Shown here in pieces: positions 25,945 through 34,388 of a stretch of 64,000 nucleotides of DNA; the first letter of the stretch is position 1, and each line of letters starts with the position of its first letter. The notes under the pieces were generated by a model. The model made no database searches. It worked only from the letters and a program-made list of their open reading frames with translations, and had not been told where the DNA came from. The stretch is from Oxalobacteraceae bacterium (lineage in GTDB: Bacteria > Pseudomonadota > Gammaproteobacteria > Burkholderiales > Burkholderiaceae_D), in NCBI GenBank assembly GCA_013284265.1, contig JABTBR010000030.1:19585-83584 (forward strand), read 5' to 3'. Both the position numbers and the translations under genes were made by a program.

Positions 25945-27198
25945 TTAAGCGGCTGGCGGTCCGCTCAGAACCGCGACGTTGTGGGACAGCCGCTCGTGCA
26001 GAAACTTCTTCCAGTCCTGGTCGAGCCACGGCGCCACCTCCTCGAAGCCAGCCGTGATGCGCGCGAGCAGGCTATCGAGATAGGTTTTTGCGTCTGCCGC
26101 GCCAGCAAATCCAAAACGGTGTGCGTCGGCCAACACCGCATCCCGAGAGATGTCGAAGCGCCCCAGAGACAGCTGCATGTGCAGATGCGATGGCGTTTCC
26201 ACCGGATTGGGCACGACATCGAACGCCGGTGCGAGCCGCCAGCGGCTTTCCTGCGCGTGATAGACGATGGCATGATTGCGCACGTGGTCATCGTCATTGC
26301 CGCACACCGCGTTGAACACCATACGTCCAAACAGTTCGATACGGTCTTCCATTGGTGCGCCCGCCAGGCGCAGTTCTTCGGCTAAACGCGGATAGCTCCA
26401 GCGGTCGGTCTGCGGCAGCCCCGGATATTCGGCCTGCAACAAGGACGCGGCGCTCACGCACATGTGGCGCTGCCGGCCGGTTCGATCAAACCGTAGAACC
26501 CGAACAGCACTCCGGCCACCCGCGGCAGCGTGAAAGACCGTCGCGGCGAAATGCAAGCCGCTTGCCGCGCCCCAACGCTGGCCTACATGCTCGAGCAGCG
26601 GAATATTGGCGACGTCGGTTGCGATCTCCGGCTTCACCAGCCAAAACTGACCATGATCGCCTTGCACCGTGGCTTTCGGCCGCGCACCACCCACGCTAGC
26701 CGTCTGGACCAGCCGGGAACGAATCTTGGCGCGTATGGCGGGACGGCGTTCCGCGAGGGCCGCCAATTCTTCGACAATCTCATCAAGTTGAGGCAGCGTG
26801 GGAGTGTTCATTTTCGCCGCTGGCGGCTTGACGCTGAGACCGACGGCAAGCGCACCCCAGCGGTCAATGTTGCTGGCCTTGAGTAAGTATTGCAAGGGCG
26901 GGGTGTTTTCCGGCAGATTATATTCTCGGCGCAGCAAAGCTTGTCCCCATGCATCCGGACAGACGTCGCGCAAGACATCGTGCAGGCCTTGATACCGCGC
27001 TGCGGCCACTTCCGTTCCCGGCAAGAACGGCAAGTTTCTCGGGTCAATGGCCCAGGCAAGCCCCGCATCAAGATAGGACGGGGCATATTTGAAAAAACCT
27101 TGCCCCGGTTGGCCCGTCTTGTACCGGCCGACTGTCACCCATTCGCCGTTATCGGGCCGCTGTAGATAGACGTATAAGGGCTTAGAAATACTCAGCAT
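25945..27198 (-). CDS. hipA: HipA-family serine/threonine kinase toxin
   Basis: A 417-residue HipA-like kinase. HipA toxins phosphorylate a cellular target (glutamyl-tRNA synthetase in E. coli) and induce dormancy. Seen here are the SVGGARPKA loop (168-176), the catalytic loop GNDDDHVRNH (300-309), and the metal-binding aspartate in AFDVVPN (327). The amino-terminal part YVYLQRPDNGEWVTVGRY fits the HipA N-lobe. The start lies 17 bases inside the antitoxin gene, and the pair shares one promoter. Length and motifs are intact, so it is probably active. The target in this organism is unknown. Confidence 0.88.
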   Translation of the reverse strand: MLSISKPLYVYLQRPDNGEWVTVGRYKTGQPGQGFFKYAPSYLDAGLAWAIDPRNLPFLPGTEVAAARYQGLHDVLRDVCPDAWGQALLRREYNLPENTPPLQYLLKASNIDRWGALAVGLSVKPPAAKMNTPTLPQLDEIVEELAALAERRPAIRAKIRSRLVQTASVGGARPKATVQGDHGQFWLVKPEIATDVANIPLLEHVGQRWGAASGLHFAATVFHAAAGGRSAVRVLRFDRTGRQRHMCVSAASLLQAEYPGLPQTDRWSYPRLAEELRLAGAPMEDRIELFGRMVFNAVCGNDDDHVRNHAIVYHAQESRWRLAPAFDVVPNPVETPSHLHMQLSLGRFDISRDAVLADAHRFGFAGAADAKTYLDSLLARITAGFEEVAPWLDQDWKKFLHERLSHNVAVLSGPPAA

Positions 27199-27517
27199 CG
27201 TCGCCGCCCTTTTCTTGCAGGCTCAACTTGACGCGCTGACCGTAATCGCCCTGCCATAAGCCGGCAGGCAATGCTGGCACGGCCTGGTCTGCGACGCCTA
27301 GCGCAAGCAGTGCCGTCAAATATGCTCCGGCACCAGCACCCGGGTCGCCTTTTTCGAGGCGGAGCAGCGTCGTTCGGGAGATGCCCAGCCGAGCTGCCAG
27401 ATCAGCGACGGGGATGCGCTGGCGCAGGCGCTGCGTCTTAATGCACTTGCCCCAGGCATTCAGACGTTCCTGCACCAGTGTTGGCCAGGTTTCAGGCTTG
27501 GAGAGCTTCTTTGGCAT
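27182..27517 (-). CDS. hipB: HipB-like helix-turn-helix antitoxin
   Basis: A 111-residue Cro/C1-type DNA-binding protein. The helix-turn-helix IPVADLAARLGISRTTLLRLEKGD occupies the middle. It is expected to neutralise the HipA-like kinase and repress its own promoter. GGGGGTAAGCC before the ATG is a good ribosome binding site. It overlaps the downstream toxin gene by 17 bases. Two operator-like inverted repeats lie just upstream of the start. Confidence 0.85.
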   Translation of the reverse strand: MPKKLSKPETWPTLVQERLNAWGKCIKTQRLRQRIPVADLAARLGISRTTLLRLEKGDPGAGAGAYLTALLALGVADQAVPALPAGLWQGDYGQRVKLSLQEKGGDDAEYF

Positions 27518-27532
27518 GGCTTACCCCCGTTC

Positions 27533-27569
27533 ATAGACAGGGCACTATAGCACGCAAGGTCCTATCTAT
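27533..27569 (-). promoter_or_regulatory. operator-like inverted repeat 1 of the hipBA pair
   Basis: ATAGACAGGGC (27533-27543) and GTCCTATCTAT (27559-27569) form an imperfect inverted repeat separated by 15 bases. It begins 16 bases upstream of the antitoxin start codon, so binding would block the promoter or ribosome site. The same 11-15-11 layout recurs at 27597-27633. Confidence 0.65.
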
Positions 27570-27596
27570 AAACACCATGGCTCACGCACATAAACC

Positions 27597-27633
27597 ATAG
27601 ATAGGACTTTACACAACATAAGGTCACATCTAT
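27597..27633 (-). promoter_or_regulatory. operator-like inverted repeat 2 of the hipBA pair
   Basis: ATAGATAGGAC (27597-27607) and GTCACATCTAT (27623-27633) are separated by 15 bases, repeating the layout of the first site 64 bases away. The inner arms of the two sites (GTCCTATCTAT at 27559 and ATAGATAGGAC at 27597) are exact inverted complements, which supports cooperative binding or DNA looping by HipB. Confidence 0.65.
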
Positions 27634-27665
27634 GGTCAGTATCTTTCATGAAAATTCAGATCCGC

Positions 27666-27691
27666 AAAAAAAAGCCCGCTGGGGAGCGGGC
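27666..27691 (-). terminator. rho-independent terminator of the ethanolamine operon
   Basis: On the minus strand a perfect 7-bp stem GCCCGCT/AGCGGGC with a CCCC loop is followed by eight T. It lies about 107 bases after the eutC stop and stops transcription from running into the hipBA region. Confidence 0.85.
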
Positions 27692-27797
27692 AAAGTCCAA
27701 AACTAGGGATCTCCTGAAAGAGACAGCTCCACTATAAAGCCGCGTAGATCGCGCACTCTGTGCGCCAACTCACACAAATACGAGGAATTCCGGCAGG

Positions 27798-28625
27798 CTA
27801 ATCGAGATCCAGCAAGAAATTGGTCCGCGGCGCATCCAGCGCCGTGTGCTCGCCTGCCGTTTCATCCTTCAGCGCCACGCCGGACAACTGGCGCTGGCGC
27901 GACTGTGTCAGCAGATAGTGCAGCTTGAACGCCGCCTCCTCATAGGGCAAGCCGGCCGGACGCACGTTCGAGATGCAGTTGCGGCTCGCGTCCGTCAGGC
28001 CGGCCTGCGGCGCCCAGGTCAGGTACAAGCCCATGCTGTCGGGCGAACTGAGGCCGGGGCGCTCGCCCACCAGTACCACCACGGCGCGCGCATTCAACAA
28101 CTGGCCTACCTCATCGCCCACGGCCACCCTGCCCTGGCGCACGATGGCCAGCGGCGCCAGCGTCCACGACTCGGGCGCCAGCCGCGCCAGCAGCACGCGC
28201 AAAAACGGCAGCGCATTCTGCTGGATCGCCAGCGCCGACAGGCCGTCCGCGATCACGAACGCCAGATCGACCGGCACGGCGGGCGGTGCGGCCAGCAGCG
28301 CCTTGCGCGAAGCTTCATCGAGGCGCCGACCCAGATCGGGACGCTGCAGATAGATATCGCGGCTGGCCGCGCCGCTGTGCAGGCGCAGGCAGGGCTGGCC
28401 GGTGGCGCCGCTGAGCGCTTCTGCCAGCGCCGCGTCGTCCAGCGCCAGATGCACGGCGTCGCGCGCCTGCGCATGCGCCAGCTGAAACTCCAGCTGCGGC
28501 GCGGTGGGCTGGCTCACGCCGCTGCGGCCCAGCGCGATGCGCGCGGCGGTAAAGCGGCGCAGCGCCTGCCAGGGATTGGCGATTACCTGGCCTTCCGGAG
28601 TAGTACGCTGTTCATCATCGTCCAT
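27798..28625 (-). CDS. eutC: ethanolamine ammonia-lyase small subunit EutC
   Basis: The small subunit of the adenosylcobalamin-dependent ethanolamine ammonia-lyase, which splits ethanolamine into acetaldehyde and ammonia. About 275 residues, as usual. Family blocks are DLAFVIADGLSALAIQ, VVLVGERPGLSSPDSMG and SNVRPAGLPYEEAA. The ATG at 28625 is chosen because GGGAG lies 7 bases upstream; the frame could open 12 bases earlier. It begins 17 bases after the eutB stop and is the last gene before a clear terminator. Confidence 0.95.
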   Translation of the reverse strand: MDDDEQRTTPEGQVIANPWQALRRFTAARIALGRSGVSQPTAPQLEFQLAHAQARDAVHLALDDAALAEALSGATGQPCLRLHSGAASRDIYLQRPDLGRRLDEASRKALLAAPPAVPVDLAFVIADGLSALAIQQNALPFLRVLLARLAPESWTLAPLAIVRQGRVAVGDEVGQLLNARAVVVLVGERPGLSSPDSMGLYLTWAPQAGLTDASRNCISNVRPAGLPYEEAAFKLHYLLTQSRQRQLSGVALKDETAGEHTALDAPRTNFLLDLD

Positions 28626-28642
28626 GCATGCTCCCATCGGCT

Positions 28643-30037
28643 TCAGGCCAGACGCAGCAAGGCGTTCTGGAATTGGGGCGGCAAGGCCTTGCCCAGTTTG
28701 ATGACATCATCGTCACGGGTAAAGATTTCCATCGCCTTGAGCCAGGCCTCGAACTCCGGCGCGGGACGCAGCCCCAGCACACGGCGCGCGTACAGGGCGT
28801 CGTGGAAGGAGGTGGTCTGGTAGTTGAGCATGATGTCGTCCGAGCCGGGAATGCCCATGACGAAGGTGCAGCCGGCCGTGCCAAGCAAAGTCAGCAGGAC
28901 GTCCATATCGTTCTGGTCCGCTTCGGCGTGGTTGGTATAGCAGACGTCGCAGCCCATCGGCAGGCCCAGCAGCTTGGCGCAGAAGTGGTCTTCCAGTCCG
29001 GCGCGGATGATCTGCTTGCCATCGTACAGATACTCGGGGCCGATGAAGCCGACCACGGAGTTGACCAGCAGCGGCTGGAACTGGCGCGCCACCGCATAGG
29101 CGCGGGTTTCGCAGGTCTGCTGGTCGACCCCGTGGTGGGCATTGGCCGACAGCGCGCTGCCCTGCCCCGTTTCGAAGTACATCACATTGTTCCCCACCGT
29201 GCCGCGTCCCAGCGACAGCGCGGCCTGGCGCGATTCATCGAGCAGCGCGAGGTTGATGCCGAAGCTGGTGTTGGCCGCCTCGGTGCCGGCGATCGACTGG
29301 AACACCAGGTCGACCGGCGCGCCGCGCTCGATCGCGGCGATGGTGTTGGTCACATGGGTCAGCACGCAGGACTGGGTGGGGATGCCGTAGCGGGAGATGA
29401 TCTCGTCAAGCATGGTGACGATCTTGACCACCTGCGGCACATTGTCGGTGGCCGGATTGATGCCGATGACGGCGTCGCCGCTGCCATACAGCAGGCCATC
29501 GAGCACGCTGGCGGCGATGCCGGTGGCGTCGTCGGTCGGGTGGTTCGGCTGCAGCCGCGTGGACATGCGCTTCTCCAGCCCGATGGTGTTGCGGAAGCGG
29601 GTGACGACGCGGCATTTCCTCGCCACCAGGATCAGGTCCTGGATGCGCATGATCTTGGACACGGCCGCCGCCATCTCCGGCGTGATGCCGGGCGCGGTGG
29701 CCGTCAGCACAGCTTCGCTGACCTCGTCGGCCAGCAGCCAGTTGCGGAAGTCGCCCACACTCAGGTGGGCGATGCGCGCGAAGGCGGCGCCATCGTGGCT
29801 GTCGACGATCAGGCGCGTCACCTCATCCGTCTCATACGGAATCAGCGCTTCGTTCAGGAAGGTTTTCAGCGGCAGCGCGGCCAGCGCCATCTGGGCCGCC
29901 ACGCGCTCTTCGGCGCTGGCCGCCGCCAGCCCGGCCAGCAGATCGCCGGAACGGGCCGGCGTGGCCTTGGCCATCAGGTCTTTCAGGTCGCGGAACAGAT
30001 AAGTCCTGCTGCCGACCATATGCGAATAGCTGCTCAT
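28643..30037 (-). CDS. eutB: ethanolamine ammonia-lyase large subunit EutB
   Basis: The catalytic large subunit, 464 residues, normal length. Typical blocks are ATAPGITPEMAAAVSKIMR, the cofactor and substrate region GINPATDNVPQVVKI, and the end FVMGIPGSDDIMLNYQ. It forms the B12 enzyme with EutC. GGGAG precedes the ATG by about 8 bases. The acetaldehyde product would need an aldehyde dehydrogenase encoded elsewhere, since none is in this operon and no shell-protein genes are present. Confidence 0.96.
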   Translation of the reverse strand: MSSYSHMVGSRTYLFRDLKDLMAKATPARSGDLLAGLAAASAEERVAAQMALAALPLKTFLNEALIPYETDEVTRLIVDSHDGAAFARIAHLSVGDFRNWLLADEVSEAVLTATAPGITPEMAAAVSKIMRIQDLILVARKCRVVTRFRNTIGLEKRMSTRLQPNHPTDDATGIAASVLDGLLYGSGDAVIGINPATDNVPQVVKIVTMLDEIISRYGIPTQSCVLTHVTNTIAAIERGAPVDLVFQSIAGTEAANTSFGINLALLDESRQAALSLGRGTVGNNVMYFETGQGSALSANAHHGVDQQTCETRAYAVARQFQPLLVNSVVGFIGPEYLYDGKQIIRAGLEDHFCAKLLGLPMGCDVCYTNHAEADQNDMDVLLTLLGTAGCTFVMGIPGSDDIMLNYQTTSFHDALYARRVLGLRPAPEFEAWLKAMEIFTRDDDVIKLGKALPPQFQNALLRLA

Positions 30038-30097
30038 CGTTACAGTCTCCCGGCATGCGGGACGGCACCAAGCCGCCCCGCCACCTTTACATCAGCA

Positions 30098-30949
30098 TCA
30101 GAAGTTGCGCGCCGCCGTCAGCAGCAGGCGCTTTTGCACGACGTTCTTGCCGCTGCCATCGGCGTCGAAGAAGGTCCACAGCGGCGTGCCGTTCTTGCTG
30201 GCGTCACCGTTGTTATACACCGCCGCCGCCGAAAAGGCCCAACTGTCCACGGTTTTCGTCACGCCGGCCTTGACGTCGACGAAGTTGAACGCACCCATAT
30301 TGCGCACCCACTGCTTGCCCGCATGCAGATTGAGCACCAGTCCCGGCATGATTTCGGGGTTCCAGTTGGCCTCGCCGTAGAAGGAGCCACGCGTATCCAC
30401 CAGCTTGCCACTGTAGGGCTCCACCGCGAAGCCAAACCAGCGCTTGCTCAAGGTGACCCAGCCATACACGTTAAAGGCGCCCATGTTCAGGCCCAGCTTG
30501 GCGTCCTGGCTATGGTACTTGATGTCCTCGCCGCCGGCCGCATAGTGCGCACCGGGGAACCAGTAGGTGACCAGGCCGGCATCGATATTGCTGTCGGCGC
30601 TGAGCGGGAAGCGGTAGCCGCCGTAGACGTCGATCTCGGAACCGGCGCCGTTGTTATAGGCCGCGTGCGACACGCCCGAGCCGAACAGGCCCAGGTAAAA
30701 GCCGCTGACGTGAGTGAAGTCCAGCGTGGCCTGCGCGGTGGGCTTGGCCTGGGTCTGGGTAACGCCGCGGAACAGGTAGTCCGACACCAGCGTCAGGTTG
30801 CCGGCATTGCTCCAGTCGGGAGCGGCCGCGGGTGTGGCGGCCGGCGCCGGCTCGGCCGCCTGCGCGGCCCCGGTCAGGGCCAGCGCGGCGCACAGGGTCA
30901 GCGCCAGGCCGGGCAGGCGCGGGGAAATACGGGAGGTCATGCGCATCAT
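30098..30949 (-). CDS. TorF-family putative outer-membrane porin
   Basis: A 283-residue exported beta-barrel-like protein. A signal peptide ends near AAQAAEP. The family opening LTLVSDYLFRGVTQTQAKP is typical of the Gcw_chp/TorF group, and the chain ends in a terminal aromatic residue (ARNF), as outer-membrane barrels do. It lies between the ethanolamine permease and eutB genes, with gaps of 24 and 60 bases. It may let ethanolamine or related compounds cross the outer membrane; this is inferred only from position. AAAGGA precedes the ATG. Confidence 0.82.
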   Translation of the reverse strand: MMRMTSRISPRLPGLALTLCAALALTGAAQAAEPAPAATPAAAPDWSNAGNLTLVSDYLFRGVTQTQAKPTAQATLDFTHVSGFYLGLFGSGVSHAAYNNGAGSEIDVYGGYRFPLSADSNIDAGLVTYWFPGAHYAAGGEDIKYHSQDAKLGLNMGAFNVYGWVTLSKRWFGFAVEPYSGKLVDTRGSFYGEANWNPEIMPGLVLNLHAGKQWVRNMGAFNFVDVKAGVTKTVDSWAFSAAAVYNNGDASKNGTPLWTFFDADGSGKNVVQKRLLLTAARNF

Positions 30950-30973
30950 GCTGTCATCCTTTGAGTGAGAGGG

Positions 30974-32362
30974 TCAGGCCGCGTCGAGGTCATAGATGGC
31001 GTGCTGCTGGCGCGCGCCCTTGGTCGCCAGGAAGAAGGCGTAGCCGCAGGCGAGGAAGGCCGCGAACACGCCGAAGATCAGCGGGTTGTAATAGATCATG
31101 GTGGCCATGCAGACGCAGGCGCCGGCCAGCGCAATGGCCGGGAACACGGGGTAGAACGGGGCACGGAAAGGACGCACCATGTCCGGCGCGGTGCGGCGCA
31201 GTTTGAACAAGCTCAGCATGCTGAGGATGTACATCGTGATGGCACCGAACACGGACATCGTGACGATATTCGCGGTCAGGGTCTGACCGCCGATTTTGAT
31301 CAGCTCATCGCTGTAGATGGCAGCGATACCGATCACGCCGCCCGCAATGATGGCGCGGTGCGGCGTATTGAAACGCGGGTGGATGCTGGCGAAGTAGCGC
31401 GGCAGGTAAGCCTCGCGGGCCAGCGCATAGATCTGGCGCGAATAGCCCAGAATGATGCCGTGGAAGGAGGCGATCAGGCCAAACAATCCAAGCCACACCA
31501 GCATATGCAGCCAGTTGCTGTTCTCGCCGACGATGATCTTCATCGCCTGCGGCAGCGGGTCGTTGATGTTGGCCAGCTTGGTCCAGTCGCCCGCACCGCC
31601 GGCAAACACCATCACGCCGATCGCCAGCAGCACCAGGGTAATGATGCCGGTGATGTAGGCGATGGGGATCGAGCGTTTCGGGTCTTTCGCTTCCTCGGCC
31701 GCCATGGCCACGCCTTCGATGGCGAGGAAGAACCAGATCGCGAACGGGATCGCGGCGAACATGCCGGGAATCGAAGCGATGCTGAAATTGTCGGCGCCGG
31801 ACCAGCCGCCCTTGACGAAGTTCGCCACCGAGAAGCCCGGTGCCACCACGCCCATGAACACCAGCAGTTCGAAGATCGCCAGCAAGGTCATCAAGAGTTC
31901 AAAGGTGGCGGCGATCTGCACGCCGACGATGTTCAAGGTCATGAAGACCAGGTAGGCGCCGACCGCCGCCATCTTCGGATCGACGGTGGGGAACTGCACA
32001 TTCAGATAGGCGCCGATGGCCAGCGCGATGGCCGGCGGGGCGAACACGAACTCGATCAATGTGGCCGCCCCGGCCAGGTAGCCGCCGGTGGGGCCGAAGG
32101 CTTTTTTGCTATAGGCGAATGGGCCGCCCGCATGCGGGATCGAGGTGGTCAGCTCGGTGAAGCTGAAAATAAAGGTGGTGTACATCGCCGCGATGAACAG
32201 CGCCGTGATGGTGAAGCCCAGCGTCCCCGCCGAGGCCCAGCCATAGCTCCAGCCGAAGTATTCGCCCGAGATCACCAGCCCGACCGCGATACCCCACAGC
32301 TGTACCGTGCCCAGGGTCTGCTTCAGTGCCGGCGCGCCGCCTGCTGTCTGATGTGCTTTCAT
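30974..32362 (-). CDS. eat: ethanolamine permease (APC superfamily)
   Basis: A 462-residue transporter with about 12 membrane segments. It is related to the Eat/ethanolamine permease branch of the amino acid-polyamine-organocation superfamily; GLVISGEYFGWSYGW and SFTELTTSIPHAGGPFAY are characteristic. It brings ethanolamine across the inner membrane for EutBC. The start ATG 32362 has GGAGAG 6 bases upstream; the longer open frame to 32512 would run into the divergent promoter. It is first in the operon and divergent from the EutR-like gene. Confidence 0.93.
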   Translation of the reverse strand: MKAHQTAGGAPALKQTLGTVQLWGIAVGLVISGEYFGWSYGWASAGTLGFTITALFIAAMYTTFIFSFTELTTSIPHAGGPFAYSKKAFGPTGGYLAGAATLIEFVFAPPAIALAIGAYLNVQFPTVDPKMAAVGAYLVFMTLNIVGVQIAATFELLMTLLAIFELLVFMGVVAPGFSVANFVKGGWSGADNFSIASIPGMFAAIPFAIWFFLAIEGVAMAAEEAKDPKRSIPIAYITGIITLVLLAIGVMVFAGGAGDWTKLANINDPLPQAMKIIVGENSNWLHMLVWLGLFGLIASFHGIILGYSRQIYALAREAYLPRYFASIHPRFNTPHRAIIAGGVIGIAAIYSDELIKIGGQTLTANIVTMSVFGAITMYILSMLSLFKLRRTAPDMVRPFRAPFYPVFPAIALAGACVCMATMIYYNPLIFGVFAAFLACGYAFFLATKGARQQHAIYDLDAA

Positions 32363-32526
32363 GTTTTTCTCTCCAGAAATATCGCCAAGGCTGCCCGAAT
32401 CGGCAGGTACGGAAGTTGCTGCAGAAACGAGTATAGGAGGCTGCTTACGGCCAGCGTTATCGAAAATCGGCAAACTTGACGCCACCGTGCGGATGCAGCA
32501 ACGGCGGCCCATGGGGGGAATATCTT

Positions 32527-33546
32527 ATGCACCAGATTGATACAGCTTTGGACCTGACTGTGCCGGATTGGCACATCGCGAGCGGCCTGCGCACCGTGCT
32601 GGCACATGACGCGGATCAACTGGCCAGCGAACTGACCAACTGGCAGCAATGCTACGACCAGATCAGCGCGGGACGCTTCCAGGGCGGGCTGACGGAGTTG
32701 CGCAGACCCAAGATTCAAGTGTTTCGGGAAAGCCTGAGCCAGTCGGTGCGGCAAAGCTGCAGGGTGTGGCCGGACGCGATCTGGTTCGGCCTGCCCGACC
32801 ATCCGGTGGCCACCCGCATCAATGGCCGCCAGGCCGGGCAGGAATGGATCATGGTGCAGCCGGGGAACCAGGAGTTCGAGCTGATCACGCCCAGCGCCTA
32901 CAACATCTACGGCATCGTGGTCTGCCGCGAACTGCTGATGCAGGCGGCGGCGCGCAGCGGCTGCCAGATCGACTGGGAGCGGGTGCAGCTGGCCGAGGTG
33001 CTGCAAGTCGATGCCGTGGCGCGCGCGGCCTGCGTGCATACGCTGGAACAGCTGCTGTGCGAGCCGCCGCAGGGCGCCGGCGCATCGCTGGCGGACATGG
33101 GGATCAATTCCGGTACGCCGCAGTGGGAAGAGACGGTGCTGGCCGCCCTGCTCGATATGCTCGACCGCAGCAGCGTGGAACCGGCGGCGGCGGCCAGCCT
33201 GCAACGACGCCAGCGCGTGGTGGCCAAGGCGCGCGAATACATCCTGGCGCACCGCGCCGAGGCCATCACCGTGCCGGAGCTGTGCGAGCAGGTGCACGTG
33301 TCGCGGCGCACGCTGCAATACTGTTTCGAGGATGTGCTGGGCATGAGTCCCATGCTGTATTTGCGCATGGTGAGGCTGAACGGCGTGCGGCGTCAGTTGC
33401 ACGACCCGGCCGCCCGTGGCCGCGCCATCGGCGACGTGGCCGGCGCCTGGGGCTTGTGTAACTTCAGCCAGTTCTCCAGCGACTACCGCAAACTGTTCGG
33501 CGAATGCCCGTCGGCGACGATGAAGGCGCGCAGCCTGGCGAGTTAA
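32527..33546 (+). CDS. eutR: AraC-family regulator, EutR-like
   Basis: A 339-residue protein with a carboxy-terminal AraC DNA-binding domain (ITVPELCEQVHVSRRTLQYCFEDVLGMSP and the second helix-turn-helix GDVAGAWGLCNFSQFSSDYRKLFG). The amino-terminal sensing half lacks strong motifs. In enterobacteria EutR senses ethanolamine with B12 and activates the eut operon. Divergent placement 164 bases from the permease gene supports that role. ATG 32527 is chosen for the GGGGGGA upstream; a longer frame from 32476 is possible. Confidence 0.85.
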   Translation: MHQIDTALDLTVPDWHIASGLRTVLAHDADQLASELTNWQQCYDQISAGRFQGGLTELRRPKIQVFRESLSQSVRQSCRVWPDAIWFGLPDHPVATRINGRQAGQEWIMVQPGNQEFELITPSAYNIYGIVVCRELLMQAAARSGCQIDWERVQLAEVLQVDAVARAACVHTLEQLLCEPPQGAGASLADMGINSGTPQWEETVLAALLDMLDRSSVEPAAAASLQRRQRVVAKAREYILAHRAEAITVPELCEQVHVSRRTLQYCFEDVLGMSPMLYLRMVRLNGVRRQLHDPAARGRAIGDVAGAWGLCNFSQFSSDYRKLFGECPSATMKARSLAS

Positions 33547-33855
33547 GCGCAGCGCCTTTAAAACCCAGGCCAAAGAGCCGGGGACACCTTTGAAACCCAC
33601 GGCAAAGAGCCGGGGGCCGGTCCCGCAGGGACAGGCGGGGCGCAGCCCCTCCCCGGACCACAGGGTCAGACCCCAGGGTTACGCCGTGGGTTTTGGGCTG
33701 CAGCCGGCGGCCCGCCAAGCGCCAGTTCAACAGCTGCAACTCGCGCCGTCTGCCTGCATTTCGCGCCGCGGCCCGGCAATTCGTCGCATGGTTTTCCGCT
33801 TCGCGCCGCTGCCCTGCATAGTGTGGTCATGCCCACCCACACTACGGAGATCACC
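33547..33855. other. intergenic stretch with repeat copies and a promoter region
   Basis: This 309-base gap holds a partial and a full copy of the dispersed palindromic element (33557-33693). About 160 bases then lead to the next gene. In the second part I see no gene, only a GGAG ribosome binding site 6 bases before the ATG at 33856. Confidence 0.6.
33557..33693. repeat. palindromic intergenic element, copy B (partial plus full)
   Basis: A partial left arm (33557-33583, ending in CAAAGAGCCGGGG) is followed by a complete copy. Its left arm AACCCACGGCAAAGAGCCGG starts at 33594, a longer GC-rich centre follows, and the right arm GTTACGCCGTGGGTTTT ends at about 33693. The centre differs from copy A, so arms are conserved while cores vary. 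The trailing CAGCCGGCGGCCCGCC is also shared with other copies. Confidence 0.8.
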
Positions 33856-34365
33856 ATGTTTCAGCAAATCCTGGCTCACACCCCTGCCTACGTCTGGGCC
33901 ATCCTGGCCTTCCTGATCTACCGCGGCGTGGTCGCCAGCCAGGACCGTGAAATGACGCTGCGCCAGATCGCCATCATCCCCGCCGTCATGCTGGCCCTGT
34001 CGCTGCAGGACATCGCGGCCAAGTTCGGCCTCGGCGGCCTGTCGGTAGCAACATGGCTCGCCGGTGCCACCATCGGCGCGGCGCTCACCTGGCTGGTTTC
34101 CGGCAAAAGCCGCGCCACTCCCGGCAGCGCGCCCGGCACGGTGATTCAAGCCGGTAGCTGGACACCGTTGGCACTGATGATGGCGATATTCTTCACCAAA
34201 TACACTGTGGCCGTAGCACTGTCGCTGCATCCTGAACTGGCCCGCAGTGTGGCATTCAGTGCCGGCGTCTGCGCCCTGTTCGGCATCTTCAACGGCATCT
34301 TCTTCGGCCGCATGTTGCGCCCACTGAACGCCTTCATGACGGCACGCACTACCGCCATCGCCTGA
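33856..34365 (+). CDS. DUF6622-like integral membrane protein
   Basis: A 169-residue hydrophobic protein with about five membrane segments, starting MFQQILAHTPAYVWAILAFLIYRGV. The sequence recalls a small family of uncharacterised proteobacterial membrane proteins (DUF6622). No catalytic motif is visible. The ATG at 33856 follows GGAG by 7 bases; an upstream in-frame ATG at 33823 would add 11 residues and lacks such a site. It is convergent with the ankyrin/TPR gene, only 23 bases away. Confidence 0.7.
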   Translation: MFQQILAHTPAYVWAILAFLIYRGVVASQDREMTLRQIAIIPAVMLALSLQDIAAKFGLGGLSVATWLAGATIGAALTWLVSGKSRATPGSAPGTVIQAGSWTPLALMMAIFFTKYTVAVALSLHPELARSVAFSAGVCALFGIFNGIFFGRMLRPLNAFMTARTTAIA

Positions 34366-34388
34366 TCATCTGCATTGCAGGCGCCCTA

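Noticed and set aside
27533..27633. CRISPR-like short repeats before hipB
   Set aside because: Only four half-sites in inverted pairs, with no regular direct repeat and spacer structure; operators explain them better.
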